Notes: a model not told the origin generated them from the letters alone. A stretch of DNA of 64,000 nucleotides from Candidatus Methylomicrobium oryzae (GCF_016745425.1 NZ_JAERVK010000009.1:1-64000), one strand, 5' to 3'. Shown: positions 16,922 through 27,217, counted from the first letter of the stretch. A program made the numbers and translations.

Positions 16922-19675
16922 CTATCGGGCGGAGTTAGGCTTAAAGCGGGGTTCCGTCAAGCTGGCTTCAAATTGATCAATCGGTAAGGGCTTGCCGAAT
17001 AAATAGCCTTGGTAAGCTTCGCATCCGTACTGTCGTAATAAAGCGAGTTGTTCATCTGTTTCCACCCCTTCCGCTATGACTTGGAGACTGAAGTTGCGAG
17101 CTAAATCGATGATTGTTTTCACCATAATCGCCTCGTTTCTGTCCAATCGGATGCCGCGAACAAAACTCTGGTCTATTTTTACCTGGTCCAGAGGCAGTCG
17201 TTTCAAACACGAGAGTGACGAATAACCGGTACCAAAATCGTCTAGTGAAAGCGTGGTGCCGAGCCGTTGCTTTAAAGCGCGCATCTTCTCAATCACTAAC
17301 TCCAGATTGTCCAAAGCTACGCTCTCGGTCAGTTCCAGTTTGAGGCGCGACGGATCAACGCGATGTCGCTCAATGGATGCGTTAACGTGTTCTACAAAGT
17401 CGGGTTGCATGAACTGGTGCGCGCTGATGTTCACTGCAAGCGTAAAGTGGCATGTCAATGGGTTTCGGCTCCATGTAGCCAGTTGCCGGCAGGCCCTATC
17501 TAGAACCCATTGGCCGATTTCCAGGATCAGCGAGCTTTCTTCCGCAAGGGGAATGAACTCGCTCGGCGGTATCATGCCGCGCTGAGGATGACTCCAGCGA
17601 AGCAGTGCCTCCGCACCGATCGGTAGCAGGTTCTGGTCGACCTGAACCTGGTAATATAGCTTTAGCCGATCCCCAGCAATATCCTTCCGCAAATCCGCTT
17701 CCATTGCAGCACGTGTTTCGATGGCCTTCTGCAGTTCGGGATCGTAGAAGCGTATTTTGTTTCGTCCGCAATCTTTCGCCTGATACATCGCAATGTCAGC
17801 CCGTTTTACCAGTTCTTCCGCGAGTACAGCATTTCCGCAGAACAGGCATATGCCTATACTCGGCGAACTGTGGTATGTATGGTCTTTCAGTTGATATTGG
17901 GAAGCCACTACGGAGCGAACCTTCTCGGCGATCTGGGCGACATTTTGTGATGCATCTGCGCCGTCCACACCGAGATCTTCGATCAGCAAGAGAAATTCAT
18001 CCCCGCCTAAGCGAGCGATGGTATCCACATCCCTCATACATGATCTGAGGCGATTGGCGACCTCGATCAGCAGCAGATCCCCGAATGCATGTCCAAGCGT
18101 GTCATTGAGAGTTTTAAATTTGTCGAGGTCGAGGAACAGTAGGGCACCATATTGCTGACTGCGGGATGAAGCAGAAAGCGCTATGCCCAAGCGTTCAATC
18201 ATGAGTCGTCGGTTAGACAGTCCGGTCAGAGGATCATAGAAAGCCAGATTATGGATTTCCGCCTCCGCTTGCTTGCGTGCGCTGATGTCTACGAAGACCG
18301 AGACGTAATGGGTCGTTTTACTGTTTGAATCCTTGACTGCGGTAATGGTCGCGTATTTCGGATAGATGTGGCCGTCCTTATGCTTGTCCCATATCTCGCC
18401 CGACCATGAGCCTATGGTTAGCAGATCGTGCCACATTTGCCGAAAAAACAACGTGTCATGGCGTCCTGAACTCAGTAGGCGCGGGTTTTTGCCGATAACT
18501 TCTTTGGCGCTGTAGCCGGTGGTTTGCTCGAATGCCTGATTGACACGGATGATATTGGCCTCGACATCCGTGATCATAATGGCTTCCTGCGTCTCGAAAG
18601 TGGTGGCCGCAACCCTGAGCTCGTCTTCGGCCTGTTTTTTCTCGGTAATGTCTTTGACTACACCGCTCCAGAAACTGCTCCCGTCGGGCTGTGGTATGGG
18701 ATCGGAGGATATATTGATCCAGCGGATTTCTCCACGAACGCTAAAACGTCCCTCCCAACGGAATGGAGCCATGAAGATTCGCGATTGATCATTGCATCGC
18801 ATTAAACTCTCATAGTCATCAGGATGGACTGAGTCAAAGGCTAGGCGGTAGTCGTTGATTAGCGCATCTGCCTCCATTTCCAGGATCTCGCAAAACTTGG
18901 GGCTGACATACTTGAAGCCCATGGACCCATCGGTATGGAAATACCAGGTATAGACGCCGACCGGTATGGTCCGTACAAGCTGTTCGTAACGCTGTTCACT
19001 TTCCAATAGCGTTTTTTGGATGTCTTCGAGCTTTTTTAATGCAACTGCCATGTCGGCACGCGTCGCCTGATCTGAATGAAGCAAGTTATCTATTTCATTT
19101 TCGAGGTTGCGCTCGGATGGAGTAACAATGAACTCGTCGTAGGGATCCCCTTTCGCCACGAACATGGTTTGCACAGCCCAGCAGTTCTTATTGAACAGTT
19201 TGCTGCAGATACCGGCGAATTTGCCTGCCAGCATGCCGCTTCCCCAGCACACGCCCAGCGCCTTTTGATAGCCGCCTTCCCAGTTGTTAAATGCACGGAA
19301 TCTGCACTCTTGTTTATCGGGGTCATAGTTTATCAACTGCCAGTTGCCCCAACCGGCCACTTTGGCATTTAGGTTTAGCTGGGCAAAGCCTTCTTTAAAG
19401 TCTGGGTAGCTGCTGATCAAAAGCCAGTCGGAGTCGACGCTTTTGCGACCTTCCGCCTGCAATGCCAGATTGAAGCGTTCCGCCCCTACCATCGACGCGA
19501 CGCCCGCCATCAAGCCCGCAAGCGTCGAGTCTACCCACATCAACGCGACTGGAATGCCCCGGAAATTACACAGGCCTTCCTGCATGTCCCATGAGATTTC
19601 TATGCCGTTGACATTGATGATATTGCCGAACTCTCCCTTTTGAAGGGGGTTGGGCGTAGAAATCGTAGAAGACAT
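16922..19675 (-). CDS. V4R-PAS-PAS-GGDEF-EAL cyclic-di-GMP protein
   Basis: This is a probable bifunctional diguanylate cyclase and phosphodiesterase of 917 residues without membrane segments. Domains in order: an N-terminal ligand-binding V4R-like domain (about 20-190, cysteine-rich end GICSKLFNKNCW), a short coiled linker, two PAS domains with PAC motifs (about 225-350 and 360-475), GGDEF (about 485-645) and EAL (about 665-905). The catalytic motif RLGGDEF is intact. EAL landmarks AEALLRW, LELTES, DDFGTGYSS and KIDQSFV are all present, so both activities are possible. The V4R domain suggests control by a small hydrophobic or redox signal. It is a single gene with no partner nearby. Confidence 0.88.
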   Translation of the reverse strand: MSSTISTPNPLQKGEFGNIINVNGIEISWDMQEGLCNFRGIPVALMWVDSTLAGLMAGVASMVGAERFNLALQAEGRKSVDSDWLLISSYPDFKEGFAQLNLNAKVAGWGNWQLINYDPDKQECRFRAFNNWEGGYQKALGVCWGSGMLAGKFAGICSKLFNKNCWAVQTMFVAKGDPYDEFIVTPSERNLENEIDNLLHSDQATRADMAVALKKLEDIQKTLLESEQRYEQLVRTIPVGVYTWYFHTDGSMGFKYVSPKFCEILEMEADALINDYRLAFDSVHPDDYESLMRCNDQSRIFMAPFRWEGRFSVRGEIRWINISSDPIPQPDGSSFWSGVVKDITEKKQAEDELRVAATTFETQEAIMITDVEANIIRVNQAFEQTTGYSAKEVIGKNPRLLSSGRHDTLFFRQMWHDLLTIGSWSGEIWDKHKDGHIYPKYATITAVKDSNSKTTHYVSVFVDISARKQAEAEIHNLAFYDPLTGLSNRRLMIERLGIALSASSRSQQYGALLFLDLDKFKTLNDTLGHAFGDLLLIEVANRLRSCMRDVDTIARLGGDEFLLLIEDLGVDGADASQNVAQIAEKVRSVVASQYQLKDHTYHSSPSIGICLFCGNAVLAEELVKRADIAMYQAKDCGRNKIRFYDPELQKAIETRAAMEADLRKDIAGDRLKLYYQVQVDQNLLPIGAEALLRWSHPQRGMIPPSEFIPLAEESSLILEIGQWVLDRACRQLATWSRNPLTCHFTLAVNISAHQFMQPDFVEHVNASIERHRVDPSRLKLELTESVALDNLELVIEKMRALKQRLGTTLSLDDFGTGYSSLSCLKRLPLDQVKIDQSFVRGIRLDRNEAIMVKTIIDLARNFSLQVIAEGVETDEQLALLRQYGCEAYQGYLFGKPLPIDQFEASLTEPRFKPNSAR

Positions 19676-20235
19676 ATATAAATAGTGGATCCGATACCAA
19701 TAGGGAAAAACATGAGAAACCGAAGGCTGGCTTAAACTCTTTAGGATAAGAGCCCCATATTAGAATAGAAGGAAATTCAGCGGCATCCAAGTGAGAGTAC
19801 AAGCGTTGCCCAAATCGAATTCGGTCTTCAGCCGTAAAAAATTTGCCGGTCGTTTTCGAGAGTTCAAGGGTGATCTTTTTGCGCCGCGTTTTATAAGAGA
19901 CGTATGCAAAACTCCGAAGGTGAAAAATCTTCTTTTACCTTCAAATATAAAGAATTCGCCTGTATTGTGATCGTAAATTTCATCATTCGATTTATCCTTG
20001 CCTAGGAATGAGCGGGTCCTGAAAACCGGCCTTGGATAAGCTTGCCTTATTTCTCATTCGAGAAAAAACAGATCATGGGACAAGCCTGGCAGGATGTTTA
20101 GAGCGGATAATCTCGCCTCTGGAAACTCGGGGCGATTGGCGTGGTCACAAAATTGTCCCTATGCGTTTTACGGTTTTACGAAGGTCTGGCCTTAGGGAGC
20201 TAATAAGGTTTAATTCATGCAGGTGAAGGTTGAAA
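19676..20235. other. Intergenic stretch between two divergent transcription units
   Basis: About 560 bases of mixed composition lie between the divergent GGDEF-EAL gene and the XpaC-TelA operon. I see no credible gene. The region should hold promoters for both directions, but no clear -35/-10 pair or operator stood out. Confidence 0.4.
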
Positions 20236-20391
20236 ATGATGCCCGGATTATTGCGTAACGTGCTTGGTTTTGTTGTTTTGGTTGCAACCATCGGTCTTGC
20301 AACCTGCCAATCGATGGTGAGGGCCGATCCGCGCGTTTTCTACGCCGTGCCTGAAGCCCATTCAACCTACGGTCCACGGGCGGAAGGATGA
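20236..20391 (+). CDS. Small membrane or lipoprotein-like peptide ahead of xpaC-telA
   Basis: This 51-residue frame begins MMPGLLRNVLGFVVLVATIG and continues LATCQSM, a signal-peptide-like hydrophobic stretch ending in a cysteine at residue 24. The lipobox LATC is imperfect. The second half is hydrophilic (VRADPRVFYAVPEAH). Its TGA overlaps the ATG of the next gene, and GAAGGT lies upstream, which favours real translation. I do not recognise a family. It may be a short lipoprotein working with the XpaC/TelA pair. Confidence 0.5.
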   Translation: MMPGLLRNVLGFVVLVATIGLATCQSMVRADPRVFYAVPEAHSTYGPRAEG

Positions 20392-21239
20392 ACCCGTTCG
20401 ATAAAACCCGACGTGCTGTCGAGGATGCCCTGCAGCGTTATTCACCGCGCGGCCTGCTGCTTTATTTCCTGCCGATCGCGCTGATTCCGGCGACGTTTAT
20501 CGCCTTGGGAGAAGGGCATGTACTGAAAGTTTTGGTCAATGCCGCCGGTTTTGCCCTGTATATGTTAGCCGCCGTGTGTCTGCGCCGAGGATTGCAGGCC
20601 GAGTATGTTTACCACAAAAGCCGCATCGCCGGCCCGCCCAATCCGCCCTTGAAAACGATTGCCGCAGCGATTGCGGCGCTGGCGACCGGTATGGTCGCCT
20701 GGCTGGGCGTGGGGCATTCGCTGCCGGCGGGGATGCTGTTCGCCAGCGGCGCGTTTCTGGGCATGTATTTGCGTTACGGATTCGACCCGCGCGCGGAAAA
20801 GCGGAAAATCACGGCAGCCTACGGCTATTCCGGGGATGAAATTCGGCAGGCACTCGAGGATTCGTCGCGTGTCATCCGCGGCATCGAGCAGGCCAACGGC
20901 CGGATCCGCAATGCCGAATTGAACCGGCGGATCGAACGGATCTGCGATATCGCCGACGATATTCTGGCGGATATCGCGGCCGACCCGCGCAATTTCCGAA
21001 GGGCGCGGAAATTTCTGAACGTCTACCTCGACGGCGCCCGCCAAGTGACCGAAGGTTATGCGGAAACCCACCGGCAGACCACATCCGAAGAACTGGAACA
21101 GAATTTCCGCAACGTGCTGGAAACCATCGAATCGACCTTTCAGGAGCAGCATCAAAAACTGCTGGAAGAAGACGCGTTCGATCTGGACGTCAAAATCGAA
21201 GTGTTGAATACGCAGCTGAAACGGGAGGGGATTCGCTGA
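20388..21239 (+). CDS. XpaC family membrane protein
   Basis: This belongs to the XpaC family (named for 5-bromo-4-chloroindolyl phosphate hydrolysis), usually paired with TelA. It has 283 residues. An N-terminal pair of hydrophobic segments (about 22-62) and a second pair (about 88-126) form the membrane part. They are followed by a cytoplasmic helical domain rich in charged residues that ends DLDVKIEVLNTQLKREG. It overlaps the small upstream gene by 4 bases and precedes telA by 25 bases. The biochemical role is not established. Confidence 0.8.
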   Translation: MNPFDKTRRAVEDALQRYSPRGLLLYFLPIALIPATFIALGEGHVLKVLVNAAGFALYMLAAVCLRRGLQAEYVYHKSRIAGPPNPPLKTIAAAIAALATGMVAWLGVGHSLPAGMLFASGAFLGMYLRYGFDPRAEKRKITAAYGYSGDEIRQALEDSSRVIRGIEQANGRIRNAELNRRIERICDIADDILADIAADPRNFRRARKFLNVYLDGARQVTEGYAETHRQTTSEELEQNFRNVLETIESTFQEQHQKLLEEDAFDLDVKIEVLNTQLKREGIR

Positions 21240-21264
21240 TGACCTCATTTTCAGAGTATGACTT

Positions 21265-22419
21265 ATGAATAAACCGCAGGCTTCCACGGCAAACGAATCA
21301 ACAAGCGGCACCGTCCAAAGTGCCGCGTTCGACGAAATCGTACCCGGCGTGACAGCCGAAACGGTGCCGCTTGCAAAGGCGCCTCCGGAGAAACGGCAGC
21401 GCGTCAGGCAGTTATTGAACGAAATCGAGGTCGGCAATACGAATTCGATCCTTTTCTTCGGCAGCAAGGCGCAGGAACAGCTGACGACGATTTCCGACCG
21501 GATGCTGGACGGCGTCAGGAACAAGGACATCGGACCGGCCGGCGAGGATCTGAACGAAATGGTCGCGACGCTGCGCGGTTTCGAGGTCGACAATCTGGAC
21601 CCGAACAAGAAACAGGGGATTTTCGACAAGCTGCTGGGCCGGGCTAAACCGGTTGTCAAATTCCTGCAGCAATACGAAGAAGTGCGCAAGCAGATCGACA
21701 TGATCACCGACAGGCTGGAGCGGCACAAAACCGCCTTGCTAACCGACATCGTTTCGCTGGACAAACTTTATCAGGCTAACCTGGACTATTTTCATACCCT
21801 GGAGGATTACATCATCGCCGGCGAAGAAAAACTGCGCCAACTGGACGAGAGCGTGATTCCCGAACAGGTCAAGAAAGCCGAAAGCAGCGAACAAGTGATC
21901 GCCGCGCAAGCCCTGCGCGACCTGCGCGCGGCCCGCGACGATCTGGAGCGGCGCGTGCATGACCTGCGCCTGACCCGGCAGGTCGCGATGCAAAGTCTGC
22001 CGGGCATCCGCCTGGTGCAGGAAAACGACAAGGGCTTGGTCAATAAGATCAATTCGACGATCGTGAATACGGTACCGCTCTGGCGCCAGCAACTGGCGAC
22101 CGCGGTGACCGTTTACCGTTCCGCCGAGGCGGCCGAAACGGTCAAGGCCGCGACCGACCTGACCAACGAGCTGCTGGCCGCGAACGCGGAAAGCCTGAAG
22201 CAGGCGAACGCGGAAACCCGCAGGCAGTTGGAACGCGGCGTGTTCGATATCGAAACGGTCAAGAAAGCCAATCAGGCGTTGATCGCGACGATCGAGGAAA
22301 GCCTGCAGATCGCGGACCAGGGCAAGAAGATGCGCCGCGAAGCGGTCGCGCAGTTGGAGCAGTGCGAAGCCGACCTGCGCAAGAGCCTGGCGGCAGCGTC
22401 TGCAAGAACGGGCGGTTAA
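21265..22419 (+). CDS. telA: TelA family toxic-anion resistance protein
   Basis: This is a 384-residue soluble, mostly helical protein of the TelA family, linked to tellurite and envelope-stress resistance. Family-like stretches include SILFFGSKAQEQLTTISDRML, DPNKKQGIFDKLLGR and LPGIRLVQENDKGLVNKINS. It is last in a small operon with the XpaC-like gene, an arrangement common in proteobacteria. Function in this organism is inferred from family only. Confidence 0.88.
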   Translation: MNKPQASTANESTSGTVQSAAFDEIVPGVTAETVPLAKAPPEKRQRVRQLLNEIEVGNTNSILFFGSKAQEQLTTISDRMLDGVRNKDIGPAGEDLNEMVATLRGFEVDNLDPNKKQGIFDKLLGRAKPVVKFLQQYEEVRKQIDMITDRLERHKTALLTDIVSLDKLYQANLDYFHTLEDYIIAGEEKLRQLDESVIPEQVKKAESSEQVIAAQALRDLRAARDDLERRVHDLRLTRQVAMQSLPGIRLVQENDKGLVNKINSTIVNTVPLWRQQLATAVTVYRSAEAAETVKAATDLTNELLAANAESLKQANAETRRQLERGVFDIETVKKANQALIATIEESLQIADQGKKMRREAVAQLEQCEADLRKSLAAASARTGG

Positions 22420-22920
22420 TTGAAAAACTGGATCTGAGACTAAAGCATTTTCACAGCGCATATAGGAGGATGCATTCAGTGGCCTTCAATACGCGCGAAA
22501 CCGGGCTAATGAATTCCCCCGCCTCCTGGCTTAATGCCGTTAAGGATGGCGCTGAAAATAATTTACCTTTTTATCGAAAGCGCCGTGCGTAGGGGCGGCT
22601 TCCGCCGCGATCTAGGCACCTGTCGCGGCGGAGGCCGCTCCTACAAAGACTCGTATTAGGGAAATTGTTCCTGCAATTCCTAGCGCCATGTTTGAGGTCG
22701 CACACCGGAAACCCCATAGAGCGCTAGAGGATTTCTCGCCAGAGCTTGTATTCTTTCCTTTTCAAATTGATTATATAGTATACACATTACGATTTTCGAG
22801 CCGTTGCCGATAGGCTGTAACGAAATCAATAGGCGCCGTCGTTGTATTTCGTCCGGATGAAGCAGATCTGGAATCCTAGACTCGGCCGAAAAACTTAATT
22901 CGTATATCTGAAGGAAGTGA
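22420..22920. other. Intergenic region upstream of the Wadjet-type operon
   Basis: No gene is supported. The stretch contains a dispersed palindrome (22589-22644) and an AT-rich block around 22755-22790 that could hold the promoter of the defence operon. AAGGAAGTGA lies directly before the ATG at 22921. Confidence 0.45.
22589..22644. repeat. Dispersed palindromic unit
   Basis: GTAGGGGCGGCTTCCGCCGCGA at the left end is mirrored by TCGCGGCGGAGGCCGC and CTAC at the right with few mismatches, around a 10-base spacer. It has the appearance of a REP-like intergenic palindrome. Confidence 0.65.
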
Positions 22921-25900
22921 ATGACAAATTGTTACCAACTGAAACAAATTATCCTGATAGACAGCTTTTGGGCCGGCAAAACCGTTTTGCTGAAACTAGA
23001 CGGCCACACTAATCTCAGCGGCACCAATGGTGCCGGCAAAACCACTTTTTTGCGTTTGATGCAATTGTTCTGGGGCGAGCGGCCCAGCAACATCGTCGGC
23101 GGTAGCGGCAGCAAAAAAGGCTTCCTGGATTATTACCTGCCGCGCGCCAGCAGTTATCTGGTCTACGAATATCAACGCCCGCACGGTCAGGTTTGCCACG
23201 TGATGGTGCAAAGCGACGGCCGCGCCGCCAAATACAAATTCGTCGACGCCCCTTACCGGCAGGACTATTACATCGCCGAAACCGGCTTTCCGCGCGACGC
23301 GCTCAGCATAGAGCGCCTGTACCGGCCGACGGAGGAAGTTTCCCGCTTCCTGGCGGTTGACGACTACTGCAGCGTGATCCAATGCCATCACTTGACCGGC
23401 GGCAAGAAAGACCTGCGTCTGATGCAAAACCGTTTCGCGATGGCTGCAACGCCTATCAATCACATCGAAAAAGTCATCGGCTCCGTGATCGAGAAAATCG
23501 GCGATTTCGACGCGATCAAGCAAATGCTGATCGACATATCGCGGGGCAAGTTGAGCCAGAGTTTTCTGCAAAACGAAGACGAGCAACAGCCCTTTCAACT
23601 GAACAAACAGCACATCGACGCCTGGCTGGCCGATTTGAATGCCGCCAGGGAAATAGAGGCTAAACGCGCCGACTTCGACCGGCTCTTGCAAACCATAGCC
23701 GAGCTGAAGCAAACCCTGACGTCCCTGTCGCATTTGCACTTCCTGGCCCGAGCCAAACACAAAATTGCTCAGCAGGAAAGCGAAACCCTGAAAAGCAGCC
23801 TAAAACAGCTGACCGAGCAACGCGAGCAACTGCAACAAGCTCATAAAGCACAGTTGGAGCCGAAAGAAGATGCCCTTATCGAAGCCAATGGCCGTCTAAA
23901 AGACTTGAACTACCAAATCGAACAGCTGGAAGCAAAAAAACTGGACTTCGAAGAACAAGGCGCCGAAAGTTTTGCCATCAAAGCTGCCAAAGCAGAGCAA
24001 TACGCAAAACAGCGGCAGGACGTTCAGGCCGAACTGGATGCGCTGGAACTCAAGACGCAGGAAATCCATCGTTTTTACGAAAAGCAGTTAAGCGAGCTGC
24101 AGCGCCGACACGAAAAACAATCCCATTTCTACCAACAGCAAGCTGCCGACGCCAAACTGCAGCAAAGCCAAAATCTTAGAGACGCCGACGCCGAATTCCA
24201 GCGCCGCAAAGATCAGCTGCAGCAGGTTAAGGAAAGCCGCCTGCAACCTGTCAAAGAGCAGCGCGCGCAATTTTCGACCGTTTCTCAAATCAAGCAAAAC
24301 GAGCAAAAAAATCCGCCTATTTCGGCCGCATTGAGCGAGCAACAACAGAAAAACGGCAAAGCATTGGAGGCCGCGGTTCAAACGTCCAAACAGACTTATC
24401 AAGCCCAAGCCGAGGCGCAAAGCGGCTACCAAAGCCGGCAGAGCCATTACCGGCAAACCGAACAAGAGCTCAAAGACAAGAAAGCCGAATTGAAGCGCAC
24501 AAAGGACCGTCATAGCGATTGCCAGAAGCGCCTGCGGCCCGAACCCGGCTCGCTGCAATTTTATCTGGAACAGGAAGCCGAAGGCTGGCAGCAAACCATA
24601 GGCCGGGTCATCGCGCCGGAACTGCTGGATCATAGCGGCCTTGCTCCGCAATGGAGCGGCCAAGCCGGCCGGGATTTTTACGGCCTCAGCATCAACCTGG
24701 ATGCGCTCGCCGACCGCAGCTATCTGACCGCCGACAAGGCCAGCCTGGAACAGGAAGAAGCCAAACTGTTCGCGCAGGTCACCAAATTGGGCAAAGAATG
24801 CGACGAACTGGAAGCGGCCTTGCAGGCCGCCAACAAATTGCGCGAACAGGCCAAGTCGGCATTCGAAAAAGCTCAACAAGGCGTGCAACACGCCGAAAAG
24901 CTGGAGAAAAACCTGCGCAACGAAGCCAGCGCGCTGGCCGATCAGATCAAAGCCGAAACAGCCAAAGCCAAGCAGCAGTTGGAACAGGAAATCAACCGGT
25001 TGGCTTCCGACATCAAAGCCTGCGACCAAACCTTGGCCGACATCGAAAACGAGCACCATCAAGCCTTGCAGGAGCTGCAAAACGAACACTTGGCCCGAAA
25101 AGGCATCCTCGAATCGGACCTGGGGAATCTGCTGGCGACGATAGACGAGCAAATTCAATCCGATAGCGAGCACTTCAAGCAGGAACAAAGCCGCATCCAG
25201 CAGCAATTGAAAAGCCAGCTTAAAGACAGCGGCGCCGACGAACGGGCCGTTCTAACGCTGACGGCCAGAGCCAAGGAAGCCAAGCGCCTGGAAAACGAAG
25301 CCAGGAGTTTTCAGCGCAAGGCCGAAGAATATCAAGACTGGCTGCAAAAACGCTGGCAACAACACCCGGAACTTTGCCGGCAACGCGACAACTGCCAACG
25401 CCAGATTCAACAATTAAACGATGAAATCAGTCAATTAAAGGAAATTTTCCAACGGCAGCGGCGGCAGTTGAATCAAGAAATTGCTGCCCAGGATGAACTG
25501 CTGAAGAAAAACCACGGCCTGTTAGCGCAACTGGAACAATGCATGGAGCAATTGCGCAACTCCCCGCCGATTCGCGCTGAGGATTTACCGGAATACGCGG
25601 CCGGCACGCTGCCGCACCTGACGCAAGACGGCATCAAGGAACGTAAGCGCCAGGAGCGAGAAATTCAGGGCGGCAAGCACACCTTGATGCAGTTGTTCAA
25701 CAAACACCAGCGTAGCCAGTTGGCCGAAGCCTGGTCGCAGGCACTGAACGCGGCTGCGACCCGTAGCCAGCTTTTTCAGGCCGAAGCATTGGAAATCGAG
25801 CAGCCCCTGATCGATGTTTTGCAAATGGTCGGCCACGTCAAACAGGCCACGGCCCAGCAGATCGAATTGCACGCTTCCGGAGTCAATAATTTTTACCAGC

Positions 25901-26592
25901 ACCTGCATAACTTCGATCGCGCGATCAAACTCACGGGCAGCGAGCTGTCCAAGTACGTCAGCGAGGAACGCTATTTTGCGGCGCTGGGCGAGATTACCGT
26001 CAACGTACGCTCCAAGATGAGCGACTTGGAATACTGGCAGGCCTTGAAGAAGTTCAGCGACCATTACGGCCAATACCGCGACAACGCCGAATTGAGCGGT
26101 TCGATCGAGATTCCCGAGGCGCTGGTGCAAGCCATGGGCGAACTGACCGCGCTGCTGCCGACCGCCGGCGTCAAGATCAGGCATCTGTCGTTGTTCGATA
26201 TCGAATTCAGCATTTTCGAAAACGGACAGATCAAGCATGCCCGCAATTCCAGGGAGTTGAAGGATGTCAGCTCCACCGGACTGTCCTATCTGGCCTTGAT
26301 TACCTTCTTCACCGGCGTTACCTCCATGCTGCGCAAGCAAAACCCGACCGTGGTCTGTTGGCCGATCGACGAGCTGGGCGATCTGGCCCCGGAAAACATC
26401 GAAGCGATGATGAACCTTCTGGCCAAACAGAACATTCAAATCCTGTCGGCTACGCCGACCGCCGACCGCCATGTGCTGGGCTTGTTCAAGCGCCGCTATC
26501 TGATCAACCAGCAAAAGCTGCACGAAGTCGAACTGCCGCAAAGCAAGCTGGAGCAATTGCTGAATGCACAAAAGGAGGCCGTCTATGTTTAA
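22921..26592 (+). CDS. jetC: SMC-like ATPase of a Wadjet/MksBEFG-type system (JetC/MksB-like)
   Basis: This is a 1223-residue SMC-family protein. It carries a Walker A motif GTNGAGKTT at residues 34-42 and a long coiled-coil interior (about 260-950) broken by a hinge-like region near 540-600. The C-terminal signature is SSTGLSYLAL, and the Walker B is in CWPIDELGDL. In Wadjet systems the SMC subunit works with kleisin and MukE-like subunits to extrude plasmid DNA loops, and a Toprim nuclease then cuts. It is first in a tight four-gene operon. The SMC gene stands first here, unlike the JetABCD order. The MukB-like group is clear; the exact Wadjet type is not. Confidence 0.85.
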   Translation: MTNCYQLKQIILIDSFWAGKTVLLKLDGHTNLSGTNGAGKTTFLRLMQLFWGERPSNIVGGSGSKKGFLDYYLPRASSYLVYEYQRPHGQVCHVMVQSDGRAAKYKFVDAPYRQDYYIAETGFPRDALSIERLYRPTEEVSRFLAVDDYCSVIQCHHLTGGKKDLRLMQNRFAMAATPINHIEKVIGSVIEKIGDFDAIKQMLIDISRGKLSQSFLQNEDEQQPFQLNKQHIDAWLADLNAAREIEAKRADFDRLLQTIAELKQTLTSLSHLHFLARAKHKIAQQESETLKSSLKQLTEQREQLQQAHKAQLEPKEDALIEANGRLKDLNYQIEQLEAKKLDFEEQGAESFAIKAAKAEQYAKQRQDVQAELDALELKTQEIHRFYEKQLSELQRRHEKQSHFYQQQAADAKLQQSQNLRDADAEFQRRKDQLQQVKESRLQPVKEQRAQFSTVSQIKQNEQKNPPISAALSEQQQKNGKALEAAVQTSKQTYQAQAEAQSGYQSRQSHYRQTEQELKDKKAELKRTKDRHSDCQKRLRPEPGSLQFYLEQEAEGWQQTIGRVIAPELLDHSGLAPQWSGQAGRDFYGLSINLDALADRSYLTADKASLEQEEAKLFAQVTKLGKECDELEAALQAANKLREQAKSAFEKAQQGVQHAEKLEKNLRNEASALADQIKAETAKAKQQLEQEINRLASDIKACDQTLADIENEHHQALQELQNEHLARKGILESDLGNLLATIDEQIQSDSEHFKQEQSRIQQQLKSQLKDSGADERAVLTLTARAKEAKRLENEARSFQRKAEEYQDWLQKRWQQHPELCRQRDNCQRQIQQLNDEISQLKEIFQRQRRQLNQEIAAQDELLKKNHGLLAQLEQCMEQLRNSPPIRAEDLPEYAAGTLPHLTQDGIKERKRQEREIQGGKHTLMQLFNKHQRSQLAEAWSQALNAAATRSQLFQAEALEIEQPLIDVLQMVGHVKQATAQQIELHASGVNNFYQHLHNFDRAIKLTGSELSKYVSEERYFAALGEITVNVRSKMSDLEYWQALKKFSDHYGQYRDNAELSGSIEIPEALVQAMGELTALLPTAGVKIRHLSLFDIEFSIFENGQIKHARNSRELKDVSSTGLSYLALITFFTGVTSMLRKQNPTVVCWPIDELGDLAPENIEAMMNLLAKQNIQILSATPTADRHVLGLFKRRYLINQQKLHEVELPQSKLEQLLNAQKEAVYV

Positions 26593-27217
26593 GCAAGTCG
26601 CGGAAAGCTTACTGAGCGGGCATTTCATTTGCCCGACTGCGTTTCCGGACGCCTTCGAGTATTTGTCGCAAGCCGACAATGCCGACAAGATCAATGCGTT
26701 CTTGAAGCCGCTGGACCGCGAACTGTTGAACATGGATGGCGAACTCTACTACGCGGCCTACACGGTGGTCGACGACAGCAATCGAACGGCGGTCAGGGAA
26801 GCATTCTCCGAGATACGCTCGCAACTGCGCCCCATCGTAGAATGGATGGACATGGTCATGACCGCGTTGGGCCAGGACATGCCGATCAGGGCCCGCGACG
26901 AAATCCGTTTGCATCAATTGTTGCAGGCTATCGAACACGAGCCGTCTTTGTCGGAGCAACTGAGCCGGCTAACCCAATTGACGCTGTTCAAGACCAGCAA
27001 GACCGGTTTGAACGACCAATTATCCTGGGTGCTGCAAAAACTGGAACAAGCAGGCTTCCTGGTACGGCCCAATCCCCAGGCTTCGGTGTATATCGCTACC
27101 GGCAAGATCAATTATCTGCATCAGGTCATCGCTTTCTTGAACGACGCCGAAAATCTGGAACTGGACCAATATGCGGCCGGCGGTGCAGACGGCGACCAGC
27201 AGGAACTGTTCTTATGA
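26585..27217 (+). CDS. jetB: MukE-like subunit of the Wadjet-type system (JetB/MksE-like)
   Basis: This is a 210-residue, probably winged-helix protein. Size, operon position and the mixed helical pattern fit the MksE/JetB subunit that bridges the kleisin and the SMC arms. The ATG at 26585 has a strong AAGGAGG upstream and overlaps the SMC stop by 8 bases; an earlier in-frame start lacks such a site. No catalytic motif is expected or seen. Subunit assignment is by size and context and not by a diagnostic motif. Confidence 0.72.
   Translation: MFKQVAESLLSGHFICPTAFPDAFEYLSQADNADKINAFLKPLDRELLNMDGELYYAAYTVVDDSNRTAVREAFSEIRSQLRPIVEWMDMVMTALGQDMPIRARDEIRLHQLLQAIEHEPSLSEQLSRLTQLTLFKTSKTGLNDQLSWVLQKLEQAGFLVRPNPQASVYIATGKINYLHQVIAFLNDAENLELDQYAAGGADGDQQELFL

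Noticed and set aside
20032-20226. 64-codon frame before the XpaC operon
   Set aside because: No ribosome site or similarity; it sits in an intergenic region between divergent units.
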